A stretch of DNA of 64,000 nt from Paraburkholderia nodosa DSM 21604 (GTDB lineage Bacteria > Pseudomonadota > Gammaproteobacteria > Burkholderiales > Burkholderiaceae): positions 372,001 to 436,000 of the forward strand of contig NZ_JAFA01000001.1 in NCBI RefSeq assembly GCF_000519185.1, in the 5' to 3' direction. Of the stretch, positions 55,209 through 63,496 are shown piece by piece. The translations under genes were made by a program, and so were the position numbers. The notes below the pieces were generated by a model that did no database searches, had not been told where the DNA came from, and worked only from the letters and a program-made list of their open reading frames with translations. Every line of letters begins with the position of its first letter. The stretch's first letter is position 1.

Positions 55209-56171
55209 TCACGCCACGCTCAGCGGCCGGCTCGGTGCGCCAGTGGCACTCGCCGGCATGGGCGATGCATGACGCGCATGCTCGAAATGCTCGACCGTGT
55301 AGTCGACGAAGCGGCGCGTCTTCGCGGGCAGGTACTGGCGGCTCGGATAGACGATCGACATGCGCGTGTCGGGATCGTCGATGTCGTAGTCGGGCAGGAG
55401 CCGGCGCAAGGTGCCCGCGGTGAAGTCGTCGGCGACGAGCGGCGCGGGCACGATCGCGACACCCATGCCGGCCAGCGCGGCGAGCCGCACCATCAGCATG
55501 TTGTTGACGGCGTAGCCGGGCTGCAGCGTGACCTGCTGGGCGCGCTCGCCGGGCTTCGCGAACTGCCACGTCGCGCTGCGTTCCTCAGGAGGCAGCGCGA
55601 CCGCCGCGCACTGCGCGAGCTGCTCGGGCGTATGCGGCTCGCCGTGCTCGGCGAGCCACGCGGGAGCCGCGCAGGGGACGAACATCGTGGTGCCGAGCGC
55701 GCGCTCCACGCACTCGCCGTTGCGCGTGGGCGTAGCGCCGACGATGCCCACGTCGAAGCCGTCTTCCATGACATCCACGGGCCGCTCGGCGATCGTGAGT
55801 CGCACGTTCACGCGCGGATACAGACGCCGGTAACCGTCGATGAGCGGCGTGAGCGTGGCGAGCGAGAGCGCGCCCGCCGCCACCACGCGCAGCGTGCCGC
55901 TCGGCTCGTTTTCCGTGTGCGCCAGTGAGCGCTCCAGATGATCGAGTTCCTCGAGCACGCAACGACAGCCTTCGAGGTAGCGCTGGCCTGCCTCGGTAAG
56001 CGCGAGATTGCGCGTGGTGCGATTGATCAGGCGTGTATTCAGGTGCGCCTCGAGCATCGCGACGGAGCGCGTGACGAGCGCGTTGGAGACGTCGAGCTGC
56101 TGCGCGGCGCGACGAAAGCTCTCGGTTTCCGCAACCCTGACGAAGACGCGCATGGCGTGTATCTGGTTCAT
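55209..56171 (-). CDS. LysR family transcriptional regulator
   Basis: A 320-residue LysR regulator. The helix-turn-helix is at residues about 17-40 (SFRRAAQQLDVSNALVTRSVAMLE), and the rest is the periplasmic-binding-like effector domain. I chose the ATG at 56171. It lies 586 bp before the first AspT-like gene on the opposite strand and may regulate it or a distant gene; LysR regulators usually act on the divergent neighbour. Confidence 0.93.
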   Translation of the reverse strand: MNQIHAMRVFVRVAETESFRRAAQQLDVSNALVTRSVAMLEAHLNTRLINRTTRNLALTEAGQRYLEGCRCVLEELDHLERSLAHTENEPSGTLRVVAAGALSLATLTPLIDGYRRLYPRVNVRLTIAERPVDVMEDGFDVGIVGATPTRNGECVERALGTTMFVPCAAPAWLAEHGEPHTPEQLAQCAAVALPPEERSATWQFAKPGERAQQVTLQPGYAVNNMLMVRLAALAGMGVAIVPAPLVADDFTAGTLRRLLPDYDIDDPDTRMSIVYPSRQYLPAKTRRFVDYTVEHFEHARHASPMPASATGAPSRPLSVA

Positions 56172-56757
56172 GTGTAGCCTCGTATGCTCGATGCATGGAC
56201 CGGTTGAGGGGCGCCGCAACGGCTGGCGAAGTTGAGGATCGAAGCGGTGTGTCGCGTTGTTATGGTCAATGTGCTTCGAATGAACGACTGCGATCGGCGA
56301 CTGCGGGAATCTAACAAAAATAATATTGACAGTCGGTGAGAATTACAATATCTATCTCAACACACTGCATCATTTCTTGCTTGTAAAAGATTCAATCCGC
56401 AATCGGCATGTATTGAGTGAGGAATGTGTTGTGCGTTTTTGTCACTATCGAATTATTGTGCGTTGCAGATAACGTGTTTGCGTAATTCGCGCAAGCAACG
56501 GATATCTGTCAGAACTGCCAGATTCATGGCGGATCCACCTTTGCCTGCGGCCGATTGTGGGTCATTGCGGTCTGGGAATTCCTCGTAATTTACATGCCGG
56601 CATTAAGCGTGCATTGATTCTTTTGCTGCATGAGGCAATTATTTCGCATGGAAAAAATAACGACCGGCATTAGCATTGAATGTTATTTAATGTGCATTGC
56701 TGCTCGTTTTTGAGCATGCTTTCGGGCTCACTAAAAACGTAAATCGGCAGACCAGAC
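56172..56757. other. AT-rich intergenic region before the AspT-like operon
   Basis: About 590 bp, the most AT-rich stretch of the window, without a gene. It carries a candidate promoter (56326-56354), several repeats of GCATTGA/CCGGCATTA, and probably LysR-type operator sites, which cannot be pinned by eye. Confidence 0.5.
56326..56354 (+). promoter_or_regulatory. Candidate promoter upstream of the aspT-like operon
   Basis: TTGACA (56326-56331), a perfect -35, is followed after 17 bp by TATCTA (56349-56354). A transcript would have a leader of about 400 nt to the first ATG at 56758. Confidence 0.4.
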
Positions 56758-58440
56758 ATGATCGTCGAATTGCTGAAGTCGCAACCCGAGATTGCCCTGT
56801 TCGTGAGCCTCGCGCTCGGTTATCTGATCGGTTCGATCCGCTTCGGGCCGATCTCCCTCGGGGGCGTGTGCGGCACGCTGATCGTCGCGCTCGTGCTCGG
56901 GCAAACCGGCGCGCGCATCTCGCCGGACCTCAAGAACATTGCCTTCGCACTCTTCATCTTCGCGCTCGGCTTCACGGGCGGTCCGCAGTTCTTCGCGAAC
57001 GTCGGGCGCGGCTGGCGCTACGGACTTCTCTCGATCGTCGAGATCGTCTCGGTCATGGCGCTCGTCATGATCGCGGTCGTCGTGATGAAGCTCGATGCGG
57101 GCACCGCGGCGGGCCTGCTCGCGGGCGCGGCGACCGAATCGGCCGTGATCGGCACGGCTTCCGAGGCGATCACGCGGCTCGGCCTGACCGACGCCCAGGT
57201 GAGCACGCTGCAGGCGCACATCGTGACCGCGTACAGCGTGAGCTACCTGTTTGGCCTCATCGCCATCGTGCTCTTCACGAGCCAGATTGCCCCGCTGATC
57301 CTGCGCGTGAACCTGCGCGAAGAGGCCGCGCGCCTGTATCGCAAGCTCGGCGGCGACGGCGCGCTCGACGAAGGGCAGCGGCTCGCGCTTGCGCCGCTCG
57401 AAGGTCGCGCGTTCAAGGTGGGTCCCGCGGCCGGCGCCGCAGTCGCCGCCTTCGAGGCGCGCTTTGGCAACAACGTCACGATCGAGTACGTACTGCGCGA
57501 CGGGCGCCAGCTCGACGCCGACGCGCAGTCCGTACTGCAGCCGCGCGACATCGTGCTGATCGCCGGGCGTCGCGAAGCCGTGATCGAAGCCGCAGGCAGT
57601 CTGGGCGAAGAGATGCCGGGCGAGGGCTTGTTCAAGCTGCTCGCCAAACGCGTGGACGTGATGGTCACGCAGCGCGACGTCAACGGCCTCACGCTCGCGC
57701 AAATGCGCGAACGCGCCGCGCCGGAAGCGGGCCGCGGCATCTACGTCGGCGCGATCACGCGGCTCGACACCACGGTGCCCGCCTTGCCCGGCATGGTCGT
57801 GCATCGCGGCGACGTGCTGACACTGGTCGGCACGCCCAGCGACGTCGCGCGCGGCGCGAAGCGTCTTGGCTACGTGATCCAGCAGACCCAGAAGACCGAC
57901 TTCGTCTATCTGGGCCTCGGCGTGCTGGTCGGCATGATGATCGGGCGTTTCGGCGTGAACGTGGGCGGCGTCACGCTGGTGCTCGGCACGGGCGGCGGGT
58001 GTCTGCTCTCGGGTCTGTTCTTCGGCTGGCTGCGTTCGCGTTACCCCGTGGTGGGCTCGCTGCCCTCGGCCGCCGCGCAGGTGCTCAAGGACTTTGGTCT
58101 TGCCACCTTCATCGCGGCCGTCGGGCTCTCCGCCGGCCCCGACGCCATCAAGCTCGTGCGCGAGTACGGTCTTGCGCTGCCGCTCGCCGGCATTCTGATG
58201 GTGCTGATTCCCGGGCTCCTTTCACTCTGGATCGGGCACATGTTCCTCAAGCTCGAGGCGCCGATGCTGCTCGGCGCGATTGCCGGTCAGCAGTGCAGCA
58301 CGCCGGCGATCAGTGCGCTCGTCGGCGTAGCCGGCAACTCGACTCCCGTGATCGGCTACACGATCACCTACGCGCTGTCGAACATCCTCTTGCCGCTCAT
58401 GGGTCCCGTGGTGGTCGGGCTCGCGGCGAAGTTTGGCTGA
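56758..58440 (+). CDS. AspT/YidE family antiporter, paralogue 1
   Basis: A 560-residue inner membrane protein of the aspartate:alanine exchanger (AAE) family. An N-terminal set of membrane helices (about 10-180) and a C-terminal set (about 375-560) flank two RCK_C/TrkA_C-like soluble domains (about 210-370). Known members swap aspartate for alanine, generating a proton gradient with cytoplasmic decarboxylation. The N-terminal GLLAGAATESAVIGTA segment is a family hallmark. It precedes the second paralogue by 98 bp. Confidence 0.9.
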   Translation: MIVELLKSQPEIALFVSLALGYLIGSIRFGPISLGGVCGTLIVALVLGQTGARISPDLKNIAFALFIFALGFTGGPQFFANVGRGWRYGLLSIVEIVSVMALVMIAVVVMKLDAGTAAGLLAGAATESAVIGTASEAITRLGLTDAQVSTLQAHIVTAYSVSYLFGLIAIVLFTSQIAPLILRVNLREEAARLYRKLGGDGALDEGQRLALAPLEGRAFKVGPAAGAAVAAFEARFGNNVTIEYVLRDGRQLDADAQSVLQPRDIVLIAGRREAVIEAAGSLGEEMPGEGLFKLLAKRVDVMVTQRDVNGLTLAQMRERAAPEAGRGIYVGAITRLDTTVPALPGMVVHRGDVLTLVGTPSDVARGAKRLGYVIQQTQKTDFVYLGLGVLVGMMIGRFGVNVGGVTLVLGTGGGCLLSGLFFGWLRSRYPVVGSLPSAAAQVLKDFGLATFIAAVGLSAGPDAIKLVREYGLALPLAGILMVLIPGLLSLWIGHMFLKLEAPMLLGAIAGQQCSTPAISALVGVAGNSTPVIGYTITYALSNILLPLMGPVVVGLAAKFG

Positions 58441-58538
58441 CGACTTTTGGCTGGTGTTTTCGGCTCGACCTGGCTGGCGGTGTTCCATTGCCGGCCATCC
58501 CCAGCAGCAACGGGGGTTCTTTCCAAAGCGAGGACACG

Positions 58539-60224
58539 ATGGAATGGTTGCATGACATCTTTCACAAATCCCCGGAAATCGCGCTATTTCTCTCTCTGGC
58601 CGTTGGCTACTGGATCGGCCAGATCAACTTCGGCAAGTTCCAGTTAGGCGGCGTGGGCGGCTCGCTGCTCGCGGCCGTCGTCGTGAGCCAGGTGGGCGTG
58701 ACCGTCGACAACGGCGTGAAGTCGGTGATGTTCGCCGTCTTCATCTACGCCGTGGGCTATGACTCCGGCCCGGGCTTCTTCAACTCGCTCAACCGCAAGA
58801 CGCTGCGCGAAATCGCCATGGCGGTGTTCATGGCGTTGGCGGGTCTCGCCACCGTGCTGATTTGCGCGAAGCTCTTTCACCTCAACAAGGGCCTCGCCGC
58901 CGGTCTCGCCGCGGGCGGCATGACGCAGTCGGCCATCATCGGCACGGCCGGCGACGCGATCGCGCGCCTGGGTCTGCCGCCCGACCAGGTGAAGGCCATG
59001 CAGGCCGACGTCGCGATCGGCTACGCCGTCACCTACGTGTTCGGCTCGCTCGGCGCGATCATCGTCTGCGTGAACATCCTGCCGAAGTTCATGGGCCGCA
59101 GCCTGAAGGACGCTTCGGCGGACGCCGAACGCGAGATGTCGGGGGGCGACGCCGCCGCGGGCCCGGGACAGATCACGGCGCTGCCGGAGCTGTTCGGGCG
59201 CGTGTTCCGGGTCGACGCGGCCGCAGGCAAAACCGTCAAGCAGATCGAACTGGCCGAGAGCGACTTCGTGGCGGTCGAGAAAATTCGCCGCGCCGGCAAG
59301 GTGCTCGACGCCACTCCCGACTTCGTGCTGAGCCGGGACGATGTCGTGCTGGTGGTGGGCCGTCGCGAGCAGATGGTCGAAGTGGGCGCGCTGATCGGGC
59401 CGGAAGTGCCGGACTCGGGCGGCATGAGCCTCGTGATGCAAACGCGCCAGCTCGTCTTCACGAAGAAGGGCATGAACCACACGACGATTGCCGAGGTGCG
59501 CAAGAACGTCGATCGCGATCTGCGTCATGGCGTGTACATCGAGAAGATCGAGCGTGTGGGCCAGCCCGTGCCGCTCCTGCTTGAGACGAAGCTCGAGCAC
59601 GGCGACGTAGTGACGATCTATGGCACCGCCACCGACACGAAGCGCGCCGTGCAGGCCGCCGGCTATGAACTCGCGTACAGCAACAAGACCGACTTCATCT
59701 ACATGGGCGTGGGCCTCGTGCTCGGCTTGCTGGTGGGTCTGATCGTGGTGAACGTGGCCGGCATTCCGCTCACGCTCGGCTCCGGCGGCGGCTGTCTGCT
59801 CGCGGGCCTCGTGTTCGGCTGGATGCGCGGCAAGCACCCCATGTACGGCGTGATGCCGCCTGCGGCTTCGCAACTGCTCAAGGACTTCGGGCTTGCGGCG
59901 TTCGTCGCGGTGGTAGGGCTGAACTCGGGCCTGCAAGCCGTCGTGACGGTCAAGCAGAGCGGCCTCACCATTTTCCTGCTCGGCGTCGTGGTGACGATCG
60001 TGCCGCTCATTCTCACGATGCTGTTCGGCCGCTACGTGCTCAAGTACAACAACGCGGCCATTCTGGCCGGCGCGCTGTCCGGCTCGCGCAGTGCGAACCC
60101 GGCCTTCGGCGGCATTCTCGACAAGGCGGAGAGCGCGGTGCCCACCGTGCCGTTCGCGATTACCTACGCGATCGCGAACGTGCTGCTAACGCTGCTCGGG
60201 CCGCTCGTAGTCGGTCTTGCATGA
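58539..60224 (+). CDS. AspT/YidE family antiporter, paralogue 2
   Basis: A 561-residue protein of the same family, with the same architecture: helices about 10-180, soluble RCK_C-type domains about 210-370, helices about 385-560. It is clearly diverged from paralogue 1 (for example AAGGMTQSAIIGTA against AGAATESAVIGTA), so it is an old duplication rather than a recent repeat. Two copies may form a hetero-oligomer or have different substrates. Its stop lies at the edge of the TnpB element. Confidence 0.9.
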   Translation: MEWLHDIFHKSPEIALFLSLAVGYWIGQINFGKFQLGGVGGSLLAAVVVSQVGVTVDNGVKSVMFAVFIYAVGYDSGPGFFNSLNRKTLREIAMAVFMALAGLATVLICAKLFHLNKGLAAGLAAGGMTQSAIIGTAGDAIARLGLPPDQVKAMQADVAIGYAVTYVFGSLGAIIVCVNILPKFMGRSLKDASADAEREMSGGDAAAGPGQITALPELFGRVFRVDAAAGKTVKQIELAESDFVAVEKIRRAGKVLDATPDFVLSRDDVVLVVGRREQMVEVGALIGPEVPDSGGMSLVMQTRQLVFTKKGMNHTTIAEVRKNVDRDLRHGVYIEKIERVGQPVPLLLETKLEHGDVVTIYGTATDTKRAVQAAGYELAYSNKTDFIYMGVGLVLGLLVGLIVVNVAGIPLTLGSGGGCLLAGLVFGWMRGKHPMYGVMPPAASQLLKDFGLAAFVAVVGLNSGLQAVVTVKQSGLTIFLLGVVVTIVPLILTMLFGRYVLKYNNAAILAGALSGSRSANPAFGGILDKAESAVPTVPFAITYAIANVLLTLLGPLVVGLA

Positions 60225-60225
60225 C

Positions 60226-60370
60226 TTGACGTCCTCCACCGCCTAAAGGCAGGGGATTCCCACACCTGGCGATGCACGTCCGCATCGGAGAATGTTTAGC
60301 GCAGCATTGGTATCACGATCATGTACGACACCACAACTACTGCAGGTCCACTCCCTTATTCGCAGTCCCG
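60226..60370 (-). ncRNA. Possible omega/reRNA covering the tnpB 3' end
   Basis: IS200/IS605-type TnpB elements make a guide RNA from the tnpB 3' end and the right end of the element. Here the 3' end reads into a CCGCC/GGC...GGG-type hairpin (around 60238-60258 on the plus strand) before the element boundary. The extent is inferred from family precedent. Confidence 0.3.
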
Positions 60371-61304
60371 CGATACCTTTCGGCCTCGTCATGCTGTCTT
60401 TCGAACCGCACGCCGAGCAGGACTGGGTAGAACCGCTTTCGTTCACTTCCTCAAAGGTTGCTCCGTGCGCCATCGCTTTATAACGGAGCTTCTCCCGGAA
60501 GGACGACCAGGATGCGTCGTAGACGCTTTTTGCCATTCTGGTTCTGGCGAGCTTGGCGGCCGAGACGTTGCCAACCGCAATGTAGTCGAAGCGACGCACC
60601 AGATCGAGCGCGAGCTTGTGCTGGAAATCGGCGCGGGCATTCGCTACTTTGGCATGCAGCTTCGCGATATGCCGTTTGTGCTTGCGCGCACGCTGCGCCT
60701 GTGCCAGCTTGTCGGCCGCACATCGACCGAACCGGGCATTGGGCAGTTTTTCGCCAGTGGAGAGTGCAGCAAAGGCCTTCAGACCAAGGTCGATGCCAAC
60801 ACCCGACCGGATTGGCCGCGCGGGTACGTCAGCAACCTCGATGACGATGTTCACGAACCAGTTGCCGCGTGCGTCCCGGGCAAAGTTGGTGCCGTCCTTG
60901 ATCTTGCCTTCAGGCAGCGGGCGGCTGTTGAATACTCGAAAGGTATTGCCAGCGAAGCGGAACGCCTCACCCTCGCGTTTGAGGTCGCGCCCCTTCAGGG
61001 GCACCCAGCCGAGAGACTTCCTGCCGCGGTAGCGCAAGTAAGGCCGCCGGTGCTGGCTGCGCGACTTCGCGTACTGTTCGCACGTCGCGTTGACCGTACC
61101 GGAGTGGACGCCGAGCTCCCTGCTGCTGCCCGTCGTCAACACATTAAGGTCGAAACCGGTCGGCCATTTCTTGCCCCACCGGAGCGCGTGCCTCTGCGTG
61201 TCATTGAAGAAGTTCCACACATAGTTCACCGCTCGGCTCTGCTTGTTGAGCAGGCCGCTGAGCGACTTCACCCGGTAGCGGTAGACGAGGATCAAGCCAG
61301 TCAT
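60243..61304 (-). CDS. tnpB: TnpB RNA-guided nuclease-family protein (IS1341 type)
   Basis: A 353-residue TnpB. RuvC-I Asp is in GVGIDLGLKAFA (Asp172); a four-cysteine zinc finger is at Cys296, Cys299, Cys321 and Cys324; RuvC-III is HDRDTNAALNIL (Asp331). The position where most TnpBs have the RuvC-II glutamate (strand followed by E-D-L) reads YIAVGNVSAA, with Gly245 instead. Acidic residues at EEVNES (285-289) could replace it, as known in some lineages. The protein is about normal in length and looks intact. Confidence 0.88.
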   Translation of the reverse strand: MTGLILVYRYRVKSLSGLLNKQSRAVNYVWNFFNDTQRHALRWGKKWPTGFDLNVLTTGSSRELGVHSGTVNATCEQYAKSRSQHRRPYLRYRGRKSLGWVPLKGRDLKREGEAFRFAGNTFRVFNSRPLPEGKIKDGTNFARDARGNWFVNIVIEVADVPARPIRSGVGIDLGLKAFAALSTGEKLPNARFGRCAADKLAQAQRARKHKRHIAKLHAKVANARADFQHKLALDLVRRFDYIAVGNVSAAKLARTRMAKSVYDASWSSFREKLRYKAMAHGATFEEVNESGSTQSCSACGSKDSMTRPKGIAGLRIREWTCSSCGVVHDRDTNAALNILRCGRASPGVGIPCL

Positions 61305-61528
61305 TTTAACCGCGGAATGCCACTGTCAAGCAGCGGCGCCCCTTTTTTCCCCGCCATGAATGACGGGGCTTCTCGGAACAAAATCTGATGAGTCTCAACG
61401 CGGGCCGCTCATGTGAGTGCGGCTCGCCTCAACGAATCTGTCGAAACCGCGGGCCGGCGCAATGCGATCGCTCAAAGGCGCAAGCAACGCGCACGGCACG
61501 CGCAACGTCTTCCAATGGAGAGAACACC

Positions 61529-63190
61529 ATGGCAACGAAAGCGAAGGGTAACGGCGCGAAAGAAAAGTCGGGTCTCGATGCACTGAGCCCGTTCGAGCTG
61601 AAGGACGAACTCATCAAGGCGGCCGGCGGCGGTGCGAGCGCGCGCCCGGCCAATCTCGCGATGCTCAACGCGGGCCGCGGCAATCCCAACTTCCTCGCCA
61701 CGATTCCGCGCCACGGTTTCTGGCAACTCGGACTCTTCGCCATGCGCGAGTCGGAGCGCTCGTTTGCCTACATGCCCGAGGGTGTGGGCGGCTTCCCGCA
61801 GCGCGACGGCATCGTCGAGCGCTTCGACCTCTTCGTGCGCGAGAGCAAGGGGCAGCCCGGCATCAAGTTCCTCGCGGGCGCGGTGTCGTACGTGCGCGAC
61901 CAGCTGGGGCTTTCGGCGGGCGACTTCCTCTATGAGATGTGCGAAGGCATTCTCGCCTGCAACTATCCGGTGCCGGACCGCATGCTCAAGCTTTCGGAGA
62001 TCATCGTCGGGCAGTACCTGCGCCGCGAAATGATCGGCAAACATCCGTTCGTCGGCGAGTTCGACGTGTTCGCGGTGGAAGGCGGCACGGCGGCCATGAC
62101 GTACATCTTCAACACGATGCGCGAGAACTTCCTGATCAAGGCGGGGGACACCATCGCGCTCGGCATGCCGATCTTCACGCCGTACATCGAAATTCCGCAA
62201 CTCAACGACTACCAGCTCAACGTGGTGCATCTGAACGCCACGGTGGAAAACAACTGGCAGTACTCGAAGAAGGAGCTCGACAAGCTGCGCGACCCGAAGG
62301 TCAAGGCGTTTTTCCTCGTGAACCCGAGCAACCCGCCTTCGGTGAAGATCGACGACGCGAGCCTCGAGTACGTCGCCGAGATCGTGAAGGAGCGCCCGGA
62401 CCTCATCATCCTGACCGACGACGTGTACGGCACCTTTGCCGACAACTTCGTCTCGCTCTTCGCGCTCGCGCCGAAGAACACGATTCTCGTGTACTCCTAT
62501 TCGAAGTACTTTGGCGCGACGGGCTGGCGTCTGGGTGCGATCGCCACGCATCGCGACAACGTGCTCGACCACACGCTCGCGAAGCTTCCGAAGGATCAGA
62601 AGAAGGAACTGCACAAGCGCTACGAGTCGATCACGACCGAGCCGGACAAGCTCAAGTTCATCGACCGTCTGGTGGCCGACAGCCGCACTGTCGCGCTGAA
62701 CCACACGGCCGGTCTTTCCACGCCGCAGCAGGTGCAGATGGTGCTGTTCTCGCTGTTCTCGCTCATGGACACGCCCGACGCGTACAAGAGCGCGCTCAAG
62801 CGCCTCATTCGCAACCGCAAGCGCGCGCTCTTCGAGGAAATGGGCGTGCCCTACGGCGAGGGCGATCCGAACCAAGTGGACTACTACACGATCCTCGACA
62901 TGGAATACATGGGCGAGAAGCGCTTCGGGCGCGAATTCGTCGACTGGCTGCTCAAGCAGGTCAAACCGAACGAACTGCTGTTCCGTCTCGCGGAAGAGGC
63001 GCGCGTGGTGTTGCTGCCGGGCAAGGGCTTCGGCACGCCGCATCCGTCGGGCCGCGTGTCGCTCGCGAACCTCAACGAGTCGGACTATCGCAAGATCGGC
63101 CGCGCGGTGCGCAAGCTCACCGAGGAATACGTGCAGCGTTATAACGAGGCCATGGGCAAGAACCTCGATCCGACCTCGGTGAAGAAGTAA
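61529..63190 (+). CDS. asd: Bifunctional aspartate aminotransferase / L-aspartate beta-decarboxylase
   Basis: This PLP enzyme decarboxylates aspartate at the beta position to alanine. It differs from ordinary aspartate aminotransferase in its 553 residues (the family is about 530-550) and the segment KAGDTIALGMPIFTPYIEIP. The PLP lysine is Lys326 in SYSKYFGATGWRLG. I chose the ATG at 61529, after GGAGAG. With AspT-type antiporters it makes an aspartate/alanine cycle generating a proton gradient. It sits after the TnpB insertion, so readthrough from the transporter genes is uncertain. Confidence 0.92.
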   Translation: MATKAKGNGAKEKSGLDALSPFELKDELIKAAGGGASARPANLAMLNAGRGNPNFLATIPRHGFWQLGLFAMRESERSFAYMPEGVGGFPQRDGIVERFDLFVRESKGQPGIKFLAGAVSYVRDQLGLSAGDFLYEMCEGILACNYPVPDRMLKLSEIIVGQYLRREMIGKHPFVGEFDVFAVEGGTAAMTYIFNTMRENFLIKAGDTIALGMPIFTPYIEIPQLNDYQLNVVHLNATVENNWQYSKKELDKLRDPKVKAFFLVNPSNPPSVKIDDASLEYVAEIVKERPDLIILTDDVYGTFADNFVSLFALAPKNTILVYSYSKYFGATGWRLGAIATHRDNVLDHTLAKLPKDQKKELHKRYESITTEPDKLKFIDRLVADSRTVALNHTAGLSTPQQVQMVLFSLFSLMDTPDAYKSALKRLIRNRKRALFEEMGVPYGEGDPNQVDYYTILDMEYMGEKRFGREFVDWLLKQVKPNELLFRLAEEARVVLLPGKGFGTPHPSGRVSLANLNESDYRKIGRAVRKLTEEYVQRYNEAMGKNLDPTSVKK

Positions 63191-63240
63191 GCGCAGGCGG
63201 CGCGTAGCCGCCTCGAGTCCCGATACGTTTGAAGTCCAGG

Positions 63241-63276
63241 CCGCATCCGGCGTGAATTGCCGGGTGCGGTTTTTTT
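63241..63276 (+). terminator. Terminator of asd
   Basis: An 11-bp stem CCGCATCCGGC/GCCGGGTGCGG (63241-63251, 63259-63269; one wobble pair) with a 7-nt loop is followed by T7. It ends the aspartate block. Confidence 0.92.
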
Positions 63277-63418
63277 ATGGTTCTTCGCAGAGTTCCGGGG
63301 TAGGGGCATCTATCGTTTGCCGCGCATCCTCGGGCGCACACTAACCGAAGCCGGGAGCGTGATTGCGTTTGGGGTGCGACGGAAGATCGAACTGGCAACC
63401 GCGAAGCAGCTTATGATG

Positions 63419-63496
63419 ATTGCAGTAATCTTCATGAAATTACTGCAATTATGGTCTCATCTTTTGCAGTAAAATTTGAAAAATTACTGCAATTAT
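63419..63496 (+). repeat. Two spaced palindromes built from one 9-mer, 44 bp apart
   Basis: The 9-mer TTGCAGTAA or its complement TTACTGCAA occurs at 63420-63428, 63440-63448, 63464-63472 and 63484-63492. The first pair forms the palindrome ATTGCAGTAAT (63419-63429) / ATTACTGCAAT (63439-63449), the second TTGCAGTAA/TTACTGCAA. A 16-bp direct repeat AAATTACTGCAATTAT recurs at 63437 and 63481. It lies in AT-rich DNA over the start of the last gene. Confidence 0.8.

Larger units (their letters stand above)
60226..61380 (-). mobile_element. IS1341-type (tnpB-only IS200/IS605 family) element
   Basis: A lone tnpB with typical ends: at the right end TTGACGTCCTCC and GGGGATTCCC near 60226-60262; at the left end the CCCCGCC...ACGGGG hairpin at 61349-61368. 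No tnpA is present, so it is not self-mobile by itself. Boundaries are approximate. It is inserted between the AspT2 and AsdA genes, opposite to them. Confidence 0.75.

Noticed and set aside
56697..58538. Giant 1175-residue frame covering both AspT genes
   Set aside because: Its first half is a shadow of paralogue 1 in another frame; paralogue 2 starts at 58539 with its own ribosome site.
60321..61388. Plus-strand long frame opposite tnpB
   Set aside because: A GC-driven shadow; the minus-strand frame has all TnpB motifs.
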